Origin: Ilyonectria destructans
Lineage: Eukaryota > Ascomycota > Sordariomycetes > Hypocreales > Nectriaceae
Assembly: GCA_020740775.1 (NCBI GenBank)
Contig: JAHEWK010000007.1
Location: 3,216,790 to 3,280,789, forward strand
Length of the DNA stretch: 64,000 bases
Direction: 5' to 3'
Made by a program: the position numbers and the translations under genes. Positions 1 to 14,091 of the stretch are shown here, in pieces. The notes beneath the pieces are model-generated. The model saw only the letters and a program-made list of their open reading frames with translations. It made no database searches and was not told the DNA's origin. Numbering within the stretch: the stretch's first letter is position 1; every line of letters begins with the position of its first letter.

Positions 1-3000
1 AATAAAAAGTTATTAATATCTAATAAATTCATCCTAAGGTAGAAGTTATATTTATTTTACTTAACTCTTTAAGATTATTTATAGCTATCTCTAGCTATTT
101 ACCTTTAATATTATTAAAGTAAACTATATATATATAATAATTTAATTAGTTTCTAAAAGTAAAATATATTAAAAGAATAATAACTTACTATTAATTTTAT
201 ATAGAGTTAGTTACTTTAATTAGTTATTAATATCTCTATATTAATAATTAAATACCCTATTAAACTTAAATTTATCAGTTAGTATCTATACCTTCTTATT
301 ACTTTCTATACTTTTAATAACTTTTAAATTTTTATATTTTACCAGCTAGCTAACTATCTAACTTAAAGTGCTAGTAGCTATAGATATAAATACTATTTTA
401 CTATAATATAGCTTTCTAACCTTATATAGCACTATATATACAGTTAGGCTAAATATACCTAATAAGCCTAAAAATAACTTTAGTACTAGCCTAAGTAAAT
501 TATTTAAGGGGAAGAATTATACTGCTTATTCTCTAGTTATAGATATATATTTCTAAATTAATACTATACTAACAGTAAGTATACTAAGTTTAAAAGTTAT
601 TATATTTAACTTACTTACTCTTATTAGTACTCTATTAGAAATTATACTCTCTATAGATAGCAGCTTAAAATTATCCTATATATTTTTAGAACTTACTAGT
701 TAATATTATAAATATAGATTAAATAAGGTATATAATATCTATACTATAAAGCTATTAGGTATTATATTCTTATTAAAGTAATAAATATAGACTTAGATAT
801 ACTTTTTAGATATAGATTTTAACTGGAGAATATTAGTAAAAACTAGATATTTATTTCGAATTAGTATATACTAAATTCTTATAGTTTAAAGTTAATAAAG
901 AATATTATAAGTATAATAAATCTATTAAGAGTTAGTATTAAAAGATATAAAATATTAAATATAGAAGGAGATAATTTAAATATATAGGGAAAAGTAATAA
1001 TTAAGGCCTTTATTCTAAGTATAGATATTTAGATACCTACTATATCTACTTATAGAATTCTATAATCTTTTTAGCTATAGCTAAGCTTATTTAGTAGCTT
1101 TTAGACCTCTAGTTTATTATACTACTAACTTATTAGAGTATATAACTAAAATAATTTTTAAGGTTTTAAATATAGAAGCTAAATAGAATAAATATAGTAA
1201 TCTATTAATTTTATTCTAAAAGCTAATTTAAAATGAAATTAGATTAAGTTAAGTTAGAATTCTATATAATAATTATTTATACTACTAAATATTAATAACA
1301 GTATAGTTTTTTATTTACTAATAATTAAAAAGAATATTAAGTAGGTTTAATTAGAATTATATAAGCTGCAAATATTATACTATTATTATTTGTTTTTTAT
1401 TAACTTTTATTATATCTATAGAAATTATACTATAACTTTATATTTACTGAAAATCCATTATATTTAGAGTTATAAGTATAAAGAAATACTAAAAGAATTA
1501 TATATAGAAATTAAAGAAAGTATATTATAAATATAAAACTCTAAAAAGATAATTATCTTTTTTCTATAAAATAGAAGTATTAAAGTATAGTAGTTAAATA
1601 TTATTTTTTATCTCCACTTTAAAAGTTACTATAATAAATAATTCTTTTTTTCACAGATATATTCAGCTTAAATCTTATTAATACCTAACTATATATCTTT
1701 TTATATACCTATTATATACTGGGGATTTAATTAATATAAGAGTAGCCTAGCTAATAAATTCACTCTTACTAGTTATTTAACTATTATTCTAAATTAATTT
1801 AAGAATAACTTAATTTCTTAATATCTTCTAAAAGAGGAATTTAACTTATTTAATATAATAGTATAGCTTTAAAATTACCTTTCTAATTATATTAATCTAA
1901 TTACAGAAAGAATTATTAGAGCAGTAAAAAGTAATATAGGCAGTATATAGAGTATAAAGATTATAAGATATTACCTTAATATAAAAACTGTTATATAATA
2001 TCTTAATAGTAAGAAGGAAATATCTACTAACTTTATTACTTATTTAGTATTTATTAAAGCTGATAAAATAGATACTGTAATATACCCTTTAAGTATTATA
2101 GCTATCAGTATGTAAATTTCACTGGAAATTATTATAGTATCTATTACTAAAGAGGCAGAATAACACCTATTATAGAAATTAACTAAACTTTTAACTCAGC
2201 TAAAAGATATAAAATAAAAGTAATACTTTAGTATAAGAATATACCTTACCAGTTATTATATTATAGAAACTATAAATATAGATTCACAGTTTATATTACA
2301 GCTTATATAGTATTATAGCAGATTGAGCTCTATAGTAGCTATTATCTATATCTATAATTATAAGTATTATAATTATAGACTTACCTTTTAGCTAGATAGG
2401 CTATTAGATATAAAGTAAAGTGCAGATTATTACAGTTTATACTAATCTAAAAGATTAATAGAAGAGATTTATAAAGAAATCTGTATTTTTTTAAGCAGTT
2501 TACTAATTTAACAAGTAGTTAGAGTAGTAATAAGTATTTAATATAGAGTTTAGTATCTTATTAGGAAATTAATTTAATATTATTTACTGTAAGTATCTAC
2601 ACCTTATATATATTATCTGATATTTAATATATTACTATATATATTTCTAATTAATTATATTATACATTATATATAATATAAGGCTGTATAATTATAATAA
2701 ATTAAAATTACTTATAGATTTATTCAGCTAAAAGCTATTTAAGTCTTTTAGTACAGCTTATATATACTTAACTCTATTATATATTATATCTTATATACAG
2801 CTTTATTTAAATATTTATAATACTATAAGTTATAACTAATATAATAATATTACTAGTTATATTTAGATATATTTACTAGTACTATATTTAAATTTCACTA
2901 TATTTATAAATAGTATTAAAAGCTGCTAAATCTAATAAGTAATAAATCTATAGTTAAAATTGTATCTTTAAGAGCTACTAACAGTACTTAATCTCTAAAT

Positions 3001-6000
3001 TAAAAAGTTAAAGATATTATAATTATTTAAGTTTTTTAATATAATAGATATAGAATACTTTTTAATATTATCTTTCCCTTTAGATTAAATTTAACCTATT
3101 AGATATTAATATAAGTATTAAAACTTAATAGAGTATAAAGAGATCTTATTAGTATTTTAAACTTCTAACTTCTATTTCTTAAGACTTTTAGTAGGTTTAT
3201 AATATTATATTATAATAGTAAATTAGCTAGTATAAATTTAGCTTAAATATAGGCTAGAAATCTACCTAAGCAGGTATATTTTCTAAATCTCTATACTAAG
3301 TTAATTTTACTAACTTAAATAAATTAATACTTATTTTCTTATTCAGCCTATTAGTATTTACAATAAAAATATAATCTATTAAACTTCTTAATATTCTCTA
3401 TAAGTACTTTATTAATATTTATAGTATAAATTGGAATTTCTATTTAAGTCTCTTTAGGGATATAAATACTATTAAAAAGAGTTAAAAACTAAATTACTAC
3501 TCTTTAAAATATTACTATAACTTATTAGAATATTCCTTAGAATAGAAAAGCTAAAAATATAAATAAGATAATAAAATTAACTTAAATCTAGAGATAAAAA
3601 GTATTAAGACTCTTTAATAAAACTATTAAGCTTTACTATTATATTTAAGTATTCTTTAGTTAAGATACAATTTTCTTTTTAAAAAACTTTAGTAATTTTA
3701 TCTCTTAAAATAGAAATAAGTTTAGTATAAGTTATAAGATTATATATATATTAAGTAGTTATAGCCAGTATTATAAAGCTGCTTATAGCTACTAGAATAA
3801 GTTAATATTCTGCTTACTTATTTAAATTGTATCTTTTTACTGTATTCTTACCTTAGGATATATAATTTAATATAGAAGGAGAATCTTTTAAAGTTCTATT
3901 TAGAAAGTTCTTTATTTCTAATAATTTACAGACTGCCTTATAAACTTTCTAATATATTTTTATAATAATAGTATTATATAGAAGAAACTATAAAATAACA
4001 GAGTAAAAAAAGAGTAGCCAGACTTTTAGAGTTTATATATAATTACTAACTATCTATAAATAGATTATAATAACCTTAAGCTACTCTATACTATTACTGG
4101 CTGCTTTACTATAGAAGATATATATAGAGAATATTAAAATTAACTTTAGAAATAAAGGATAAATTTTAACTGATATTTAATCTATTTTAAATTAATATTA
4201 CTAAATAGAACTTAACTTAAATTAAGTTACCTACTGTTATATTAGTGGAAAATATTTGGTATTTTCTCTTAAAATAGAGTGTAAAGAACTAGTATATAAT
4301 AACCTAATACCAATAAATATTTTTCAGCTAAGTTTATTAAGCTGCTTACTAATAAATAGATTCAGCCAGCTTTTAATTATCTCTATAAGATAGTTTAAGG
4401 CGCTAGTAAATAGAGTATATTAAGCTTAAGTATTTTAAAGCTGAAATTAGAATTTTAATTTAATAATATTAAATTTATCCACCTTAATATTATTAATAGA
4501 AGCTTTAAATCTAAAAGCTAAATAACTTCTTAACTTATCTACTAGCTGCAGTAATAAAATAAGTTTAATACCTAATATTTTCTATATATTAGCACTTTTA
4601 TTATTCTGTTAATATTACTAATATAATTCGGAATAAGAACAGTATCTTCTAATATATATAGAAGGAAATATTATACTGTCTATTATTATTATACTAAATA
4701 ATTAGTTAGAGAACTAAATATATAAGAAATAGCTTCTTAATAAATTATATTTACTTCTAAAGAGAAGAGTACTTACTGTTTTATATTCTTTATATACAGT
4801 ATCTTTAAACCTAAATAAATATAACCTTACTTAAACTTTTCTATTATAAATATTATTTTTAAATAGAATTAGAACTTTTAATTTAAATTCAGTATACTAA
4901 ATTACTAAATATACCATATTAAATATAATATAAAGCTAGAATACTATTACTAGCTATTACCTTTTTAGAATAATTACTAGACTTTATTTAAAGAAGTAAC
5001 TAATAGAAATTTAAAATTTTAAGTTTAAATTAATAATCAGTATATTTCCTAATTCTTAAGAAATCTAAAAGAGTTATTAAATAAGAATATAATAAGTATA
5101 GAGTACTATAAAATATATAAGAGAAGCTATATAATTAAAATCTTACCTTAATAGTATTAAATTTAATATAAGGAAATAGCTGGATATTAGAGGTTTAGCT
5201 GGAAAAATCGGAATACAACTTAATATTAAAATAATAGAAGTTAAATATAGCTAATAATAGGCTTAAATTCAGCTGGAATCTATTTCTAACCTTTTATCTA
5301 TTTATCTTAATATACACCCTACTATTTAGATAGACTAAAAGCTAATTAAAAAGGGAATAATATACTTAAAATTCTTATACTAGAATATTACTTTAACCTT
5401 TAGATAATCTATATTAATTTAATTTATAAATAGAGTGGATATCTTTATATAGTTCTTAATTGTAAAATTAAGCTATTAATTTTATATTTACTATTCCCCT
5501 AATTAAATACTACTAATAATAATATATTACTTCTATAAGTTAATAAACCTTTAGAGTCTAATAGCAGCTATATTATTCTGCAGCTAAAGAGTAAGAGGAT
5601 TAATATCTCTAAAAGTAACAGTATTTTCTATATTTTTATATTATAGTTATAAATAAATAGAGCTATAGCTATTTTTACCTATAATATAGTAAATAGAGAT
5701 ATATTTAGCTTTTACTACTATAAAAAGGCCTATAATATTTTTCTAGTCTCTAATAGATATATAAGGCTTTAAAACTATAATTAATATCTAATTTTAAATT
5801 CTAAAGACTTTATCTTTATTTCTTTAGTAACTTCTTAATTCTATTTATCTTAAAGAAATTAAAATTAATTCCCAACTTAAAGAAAATTATATATAAGCTA
5901 ATATCTATAAAATTAATTATAAAAGCTATAGATCTTATTACCTTTAGAAATTAAGTTAACGTTTTCCAATTTATTTTTAAATTATACTATAAACTGATAA

Positions 6001-9000
6001 TATCAGAATTTAATATAAGAAACTAAATAGAAATTATAATACTAAAGATTATAAAGCTAGAAATAAAAAAGTTTTAAGAAGAATATAATCTTATTCTGTA
6101 TTTAGATTATATTATCTATAAAGTGAGTAAGTAGTCTCTAGAAGATATAAATCTACTAAATAGCTTAATACTATATTATCTTTAAGCTAATAAGAGTTTT
6201 TAATAGATACTTAGTAGAGTTATATCTTATCTATTTATAACTACTAAATTAAGTACTAAAAGTTTTATAATCTCTAGTATTAAGTCTTTATTAATCTATA
6301 GGCCTTTACTTTTAGTAAGAAAACTCAATTTCCCTAATATATATTACTATTTTATAGTATTTAAAGGTATTTTAGATATATCTATAGATAGCTATAAGAA
6401 AGCCTATATTACTCCAGAAGAAACCTATTTTATTAGGGTAAATTAGCCTTTCTTAATTAGTTTTAAAAGTAAATTTATATACTTTTAAAGCTTTATCAGT
6501 AAAGATAGAATTAAGATACTTATTTATAAAGCTAGAAAGCAGTATTAAAGCTAGATACTATTTAATACAGTATATAATATAAATAAGAAAATATTCTTAA
6601 AATATTATAAGTAACTTTATATCTGGAAAAAAGGAGAATAAAACTTAATTATTAGTATCTTTTAGTTATTAATAGAATTATCTCTAGTAAAATACTTTAC
6701 TCTTTTTTTTCTAATTACCTCTATTAAGTATAGACCTATAGGTATTTACTTATATAATAAGCTGTAAAATTATTAGATTATAGTATATATACCTATTTAT
6801 AATATATAAAAGAATTAAAGCTTAGTTAATTATAATTTATATCTATTTAATAAGTAAAAAATTAATAAATATAATTTCAGTTTCTAAAGATAGAGAGTAG
6901 AGGTATTATTATCTTTAGTATAAAGCTAATCTTACTATTTTTAGAAAGTCTTAAAATACTAAAATAGCTACTATTACTATAATAGAATATTCAGTTTATA
7001 TCTTTTTCTTATATCTAAATAATATAGAATAAGCTATATAATTACATTCTATAAAAATACTAAGCTTACTTCTCTAGTAGATAGTTTCTTTCTTTTTAGT
7101 AATTAGTATAACTTTAAAAGCACTTAAATATAGAAAGTATAATTCTATTATTCTAGTATTTAAGCTTCTTTTTATTCCAGCTAATATAATACTATATCTA
7201 ATTAGGCTATATATAGCAGCTTCTCTATATTCCTTCTGCCTCTTATTACTATAGTTAAATTAAGATATACTTAAATAGTTTTAAGCTTTATACTTCTATT
7301 ATTTTTATTTAAGAGAGACTATAAATCCAGCTATAATACCTAATATAGCTTTAAGTTCTCTATTTCTACCTACAGTATATACTCTCTATATAGAGTATAA
7401 TAATTATAGATATTAAATATCTAATTAATACCTTCTATTCAGTATAATTTATACTATAAAAAGAAGATACTATAGATAATTACAACTAGATCTATAGATA
7501 ATACAGTTACTAATATTATCTATTAAATAGATAGAATACAACTATAATAACCTCTATATAAACTGTATTAATATTATTATCCCTTATATTTATCTATAAT
7601 AGAAAATAAGCTATAAATAGTATAGTACTAGCAATTAGTATATCTTTAGTAACTCTTAAAATATACTATTTATAATTATAGAAACTGATATAATTCCCAG
7701 TGAATATTTTAGCACTGTTATTAATTACTTAATATAGCTAGAGGAAAACCTTTAAAATTTAATATAATAAATCTCTAAGAATAAATTTAAAGTAATAGAA
7801 TCTATAAATAATAATATAGAGATTATTATAAGTAGAAAGAGAAATAGAAGTACCTCTTAAAGTAAAAAAAGCCAGTCTATAAATATACTAAAAGATAAGA
7901 CTTTATATAAATTAACTTTATCTATTATTATATAACTATTTAAATAGCAAATTATACTATTAGAATATATTAGTTTTAAGTATAATAATAATCTATATAT
8001 CTAAATAGAAATATAGAGTAATATAATTAAAAAAGCTATCAGTTTATTTTAAGTAATAATAACTTATTTACAGATAGAAATTTACTATAATTATAAATAG
8101 AATACTAATTGGTATTTTATATTAGAGTTAGCCTTCTCTTAAGTAAAATAAATAGACTGTAATAAAAAGTAGAGTAAAATAAGAAAGATAAATAGTAATT
8201 TAAATCCCAACTTTTATAAGTCTTTAAAGTACCTACTAGCTAATATTATCTATATAGTATTAAAAGGTAAAATCTTATTAATCTCCTATACTCTATACTT
8301 CTTACTAATTTTAATTTCTAAATAAAATATTAGAATATTATAGCAGTATACTATATTGATATAGCTATAGCTATACCTTAAAATATACTTAAGTAAATAG
8401 CTTTAAAGCTTTTAAACTGCACTATCTATAGATAGATTAAATTATATTATATTATTTATATAAACTTTTTAGCCTTTATCTTTATAGAACTATTTTAATT
8501 TAATAATAACAGTAAGGCCGGATTATTAGAGTCTTATTTTAACTAGTTATAAATAAAATATTAATATAATACTATATTAGCACTTTAGTATATTAATATA
8601 AAGAGTGAAAATATAATCTTACTGCTATAAGCTCTAATTATAAAAGTAAGTTTCTATTAAGAATACTATATACTTCAGTTAGAAAGTAAAACTAAAGATA
8701 GTAATAAAGTAAAAAACTAACTAATTAAATAATATTTAGGCCTCTCTATATTATACAGTTAGAAATTTAAAGAAAAATTAGAAATTAAATATAGCAGCTT
8801 ATAATATATTTACTACTTTAAATTTAAATCTTACTATTAGAATTATTCTAATTAAGGATATTTCTATATTATATATTATACTTACTAAGTATTTTATTCT
8901 AGATAAAGCTCTTTCTATATTAATAGGCAGAAAAGTATTATCTTTATATCTTAATATTAATTTAAGAATAATTATACCTATTTTAAAAGAGAAATTAAGT

Positions 9001-12000
9001 AATATAATATTAGGTATATTATTAAAGCTTACTGAGATTTAAGACTTTATTATAAACTATTAATAAGAATACTCTCTTATAGCTACTTAAAATAGTAAGT
9101 CTAATAGCTATAAGTATTTACACTAAAGAATTACTTATCTTAACAGCTAGATATAAAAGGTATAAAAAGTCTTCTATATTTCTACTAACTTTAAGTTACT
9201 TTACTTTAATAAGATTATCTATAAATATTAGAATCTAATTAAAAATACAGTTATAAATATAGCTACTATACTATAAGAATATAATCTTATTATAGAAATA
9301 GATATAAGTAGAGTTTATTCTTTAGTTCTTAATAACTATAATTACTAAAGTACTTATATAGACTGATATTCTATCTATATAGAAGAATTCCCTAGCTTAT
9401 ACTTAATACACTCTCTTAAATCTAAATAAAATATTTAAGCAGGCTATAAAGCTAGTAGTATATTTTAAGATATATTTAGTCTTTTTTCTTTTTAGCTTTA
9501 TTTAGTATTATTAGATAGATTAAAGCTATATAGTATTCTTAAATAGTAGAAATAAATAGTAAGTACTATATCTAGCACTAGTATATATAGTAGCTAAATA
9601 ATAAGGTTATTATATATTAGTCTTTACCTTAAGCTTTAATTTAATTCTTCTAACTTTAATCCTACTATCTATAGATAATAGAGTTAGTTAATAACTCTAT
9701 TATTTACAGTTAATAACCTTAAGATAGAAATCTTATTTTAAGTAATAAGATATAAGAGAGACTGATATCTTCTATTATTAAAAAACTAACTTTCTTTTTA
9801 ATAATTATTCAATCTTATTAACTTTTATTATAGTAACTACTATTATCTATCTAACTCTTTAAGATTCTACTTATTTAAAATAAGAATATCAGTAATATCT
9901 TATATATCTATATAATATTATATATTAATATAATATTAATAACTTAATAGAAAACTGAAAATATACAGTATATCTTCAGTTTCTTAAAGAAAATAGACTT
10001 TTTAATCTATTAAGATTCCCTTTAAATAGAGTCTATAATCTAACTATTTAATAAAAGATTATATTAGTTATTTTTAGCTGCAGTTTCTTTCTTAATAATA
10101 CCAGTAGATAGAATTTATAGGAAAATTAAATAATCTATATTAATATATTCTTTATTTAAATAGAAATAGCAGCTCTATTTAAATTAATTAAAGTCTTTAA
10201 AGCTAAAAAGCTAAATATAAAGCAGTAGGTATTTATTAATAGAATTACTAAAAAGATATATAAGCTTTAATTTAAAGAGCTCTTATATTATATTAAGCTG
10301 GTATAGATACTAGCCAGCTAGAATACTAACTAGAGAGTAAATTCAGATAACTTAAGGTATTATAGATATTAGAGATTTTAAGGTATTAGATATTAAGGTT
10401 AAAATAGCTATAGGTTGAAAAAGTTAGATAGAATTTCAGTAGAAAAAGAAAAAAGCAGCTTAAAATTCAAATTTAAGCTTTAGTAACTATAATATATATA
10501 ATAAAAATACAGTAAATTTAAATATTAAATTCCCTTATTAAGGGATCTTTATTAATATAAAGTTAGAATAATTATATATATAGCTATAATAACCTAATTA
10601 GATATAGCTTTTATAGTAAGCTAGCTAGTTAAATTTAATTAAAACTTAAAGCTATAATACTATTAGGCAGCTAATTAAGCTCTATAATATCTTATTAAAA
10701 TATATAGTTTTTCTCTTAAATATAGTATAATCTCTAAATATAAAAAAGATAGCTTATAAGTAGCTTTTAATATAAGTTTTATAGATAACTTAGCAGATTA
10801 TTAAAGCTTATAAGCCTTTATTATAAAGCTATTTAAAGGGATTATATTATAAAAAGTAAATAAATAGAATACAGTTATAATATTAACTATAAAAGTAGAG
10901 CTTATAATACTATTTTAAGCAGCTAAAAAAGTTCTTTTTACTAGTAAATTAATTTCTACTCTAAAAGTTAACTTATTCTTACTAACTGCTTATAGAGTAA
11001 TTACTTTACTCTTAAGAGTTATAATTAAGTATAATAATAAGTAAACTATCTAACTGGTTACTATAGAGCTAGTATAGCTATATATAAAGCTAAGGTATAT
11101 TAATATTTATAATTACTAGCTTAAATAGAAGATATTAAAAGAAAGAATTAAAGTTATTTATACTTTATTAATATAACTACTTACTGACAGCTTAAAAAAA
11201 AGTCTACCTAAAAAGGTATTTACTAAATTTACTTAGTAACTTAAGCTTATTAATCTCTTTAATAAGTTAAAATAACTAAAAAAGAAAGAAAAATATAGCT
11301 TAATAGTAATACTCTTAAGCTAAAGGAGTATATTAAATTAAACTATATATAGAGTATATACTGAATACTGTCTAAATAAAAAGGCAGTTAGAGTAATCTA
11401 TTAGCTAGATATTTTAAGCTTTTACTATTAGTAATAACTGTAATATTTATACAGTTACAGCTAGAAGATTTTTAAGCTATAAATATATATAATATATATA
11501 ATTAAGTTATCTAAATACTATATTAGTAATTTAATAGTTAATAACTTATAAAAGGTTCTTTTAATTTGTAAAATTTAAGAATTCTATTAAAATAGCTAAG
11601 TAAAAAAAAAGATTATTTAGAAATAAAAGTTAGAAAATATCTTTCTCTATATTATTAGCTAAAAGCAATATTAGAAACTATTTTTATTAATATTAATTTT
11701 AGCTTTTAAAGCTTTAGAGTTATAAGTTAGAATTAGAGTTAAAGTTAAGCTACTTCTTACCTTACTATAATAAGCTTAAAGCTAGATATATTAAGAGGAC
11801 TTTTTATAAGTTATTAACTCCTCTATAGATATAGAGTACTATATATAGAGAGCTAAACTAAAGATACTACTTAATAATAAATATATTTCTTAATTTATAT
11901 AGCTTTATAATTTTAAACATTTATTATAATAGAAGTTAAAAGGTATTATAATTTATAAATATCTTAACCTATTACTCTTTTACTATAAAATATAAAGTTA

Positions 12001-12200
12001 AAATAGATAATATTATAAAACTATCTAAATAACTTTTTAAGAATATTATATCCAGTTTAAATAAACTAGCACTATTAGTATTTAGCTGCTTTAGACTATT
12101 ATATCTATTTCTTTATTTATTAGTAAACATCTTATATACTTAAAGAATAATATTTAGATATTAGTAAAGATTCTCTTTAGTCTCTTATAGTTATACTAGC
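1..12200. repeat. RIP-degenerated AT-rich repeat block (left)
   Basis: This stretch is almost entirely A and T. TpA is very frequent, CpG is nearly absent (a first one is seen near position 857), and the remaining C is mostly followed by T. No open frame of 60 codons or more exists on either strand. This is the footprint of repeat-induced point mutation acting on transposons in an ascomycete. I could not assign an element family except for the dispersed repeat at 9,490-10,546. The block fades out near 12,200, where CpG and normal codons return. No functional gene is supported here. Confidence 0.85.
9490..10546 (+). repeat. dispersed repeat A, copy 1 (heavily RIP-mutated)
   Basis: This segment aligns by eye with 29,152-30,257 in the same orientation. 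Both begin with a T-run followed by AGCTxTAxTTA, share the pair of regions reading GTTAATAACC, share the string AAGCTGGTATAGATACTAGC, and end near CCTTATTAAGGG. Copy 1 has lost nearly all CpG, while copy 2 keeps a less mutated centre. Its family is unknown; no terminal repeats were identified. It is a transposon fragment or segmental duplicate rather than a gene. Confidence 0.7.
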
Positions 12201-12938
12201 TATGAGGATTTAGGCTCTAATAATAGCAGAATTAATTTTATAGCCCCTATTTACTTATTAATATCCTTCTCGAGGTTTATAAGCTGTAATCCTATAAAAT
12301 AGAGGGAGCTTTTAGCAGCACCTACCTCACTCCCGAGATTCTTATATACTGAAGGCTGCTGTAAAAACAGCGGGTGCTCTTTACAGGTTAACTCTAATTT
12401 CACAATCTGAGTTGCCAGCTGTAAATATATCCTTAGGTATTATTAAGTACTTTCTATCTCTTCTAGTATAGCCGGCTATCCGGGGGCATCTGGAAAAGAG
12501 CTTTCATCCTTAGAAAGCTGCCAAGTCTTGTTCTTTTTCCTCCAGTCGCTGCAGATATACTTGGCTAGTTATGTTACTTATAAAGTCTTTGTAGTTTCTG
12601 AGAATGTCAGCCAGTATCGAGACGATCCGCCTGTAAGATTGTAACGATTAGCCTGTTGCATAAGATTAATATAGATGATGGATCTTATATGTTTGCATTA
12701 GCTAGTGCTATGCTTATAGTGGCTCTATACCTAGCAATCATCTCCTTAAAGTCAGATATGTCTCCTCTAAGGTATTGCTAGCTAATCCAACCCCGCATGC
12801 TTGGCCGTGATATATTAGAGCGCTTCGTACAACATGCAATTAGGTTGCCGTATTCCTCATAAGCCTTGCCGCAGCGGTATAAATGAAATCTGAGGGCTTC
12901 GAGGTTTATATCAGGGTTGTCAGAAACGGCTTCGAGGA
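12200..12938. other. transition zone, no gene seen
   Basis: Base composition returns to normal across this stretch, with CpG reappearing (for example the CCGGCTATCCGGGGGC neighbourhood near 12,471). Short readable frames exist on both strands but none is long or recognisable. It is probably old repeat sequence only partly mutated, flanking the coding fragment that follows. Confidence 0.5.
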
Positions 12939-13262
12939 GTGACTGTAAAGTTCTGTCGCCGGAAGGTGATCTGGGACGAGCTCTTAGCCCATACGGCGTC
13001 CGGTAAGAGTGAGGAGGAGGCTGTTACAAAGCTAGAGCCTTTACGCGCCGGCCGGAGCTTGAACCGGCTCGTTAACAAGCTGAAACAGCGGGGCCGGCGG
13101 GGCCAGGGTCAGGGCCAGGCCCAGCAGATACGGGTACAGGTAGGAACCCCCGTGTCTGATGACCCAGGCCCAGGCCCGGGACCAGGTCCGACTCGGGGCC
13201 AGGGCTATGAGAGGCGCTGGACCTGGTTAGGGAGGAGGCGGGCCGCCCCTCGTCGACGGTAA
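12939..13262 (+). pseudogene. coding fragment, SANT/Myb-like pattern plus Gly/Pro/Gln-rich tail
   Basis: This is an open frame of 107 codons with no ATG: it opens with GTG and its upstream sequence contains stops. The first half reads like real protein, with a charged helix pattern (IWDELLAHTASGKSEEEAV, then GRSLNRLVNKLK) resembling the helix spacing of SANT/Myb-like DNA-binding folds. The second half is low complexity: GQGQGQAQ, PGPGPGPG and a basic tail. The frame lies between RIP blocks. I read it as a leftover exon of a gene or transposon ORF. The SANT suggestion is weak and rests only on the helix and GRSxN pattern. Confidence 0.35.
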
Positions 13263-13408
13263 GCCGGCCATGTAGTAAGATCTTTATATATATATATCTA
13301 TTTAGAAGCCGTATTTTTAAAGATTAAAGAGCTGTAAGGCTAGTGCATTATTATCTCGTAGTCCTTGCAGTAGAGCCAAGCCCTCCTTATCCCTTCCTGA
13401 CGCTACAT

Positions 13409-13537
13409 ACACAAATATCTCGACAGCTAGTAGCCTAAACAACCCCACTCCTGACTAAACGCACTGCCGGAGTGTAGCAGTCCCCTAGGGCCCAGAATGG
13501 CCTCGATTGAGTCGCTGGCTGTCGAGATATTTGCGTG
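13409..13537. repeat. foldback pair, about 20-bp inverted arms (MITE-like candidate)
   Basis: The arm at 13,411-13,430 (ACAAATATCTCGACAGCTAG) reappears inverted at about 13,515-13,535 (CTGGCTGTCGAGATATTTG). The arms match at nearly every base over about 20 nt, with about 85 nt between them. The spacer is GC-normal and non-coding. It could be a miniature inverted-repeat element or the collapsed ends of a DNA transposon. No clear target duplication was found. Confidence 0.5.
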
Positions 13538-14091
13538 CGCATCGCCAAGCACTTACAGATAGTAGTCGTGTAATCACATACGATTTCCCGAAATTGCTCC
13601 GCAAAACGACCCCACGATAAGTTCTGTTTATCATATACGTCAATTAAATAGCCCGTTTTAGAAATTTAAAATTTACACTTTTAAGTGTACAGTATAATTG
13701 ACCGGCTCGCTTGTTTAGCTGGCTTGCTTATTATATACGTTATGTTATGCCTATCCCTACTATATATAAGTTACAATTTTACTTATATTACCTAACTTAT
13801 TATTAAGAGGTCCCTTACAAGGCATTAAATACCCTACCTAGCAGCCTAGCTGAGATTATTCATATTAAGGTTTTGCTGCCAGTACCACATAGATGTATCT
13901 AACATATCCAGATCGAAGAAAAACTGGCCTTCATAACAGTTAACATTCCCAATCTCGCTGTCTGGTAAGCTGTTATCTGATATAAGACAACTGTAATTAT
14001 CTTCGCTGTCGCCTTCAAGTATTACTTCTAGTTATCTCTATTAGAGTAGATGCATATGATGCTTGGGGGTTTCAGGCGCGAAGCGTCCGAT
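13538..14091. other. intergenic, no gene seen
   Basis: This is mixed-composition sequence between the foldback pair and the transcription-factor gene. It contains short AT-rich patches and no supported coding frame. It should hold the 3' UTR of the minus-strand factor. A possible sixth exon of that gene would lie at 14,015-14,061, entered through an unusually short 38-nt intron after a strong GTAAGT donor at 14,099. Confidence 0.5.
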
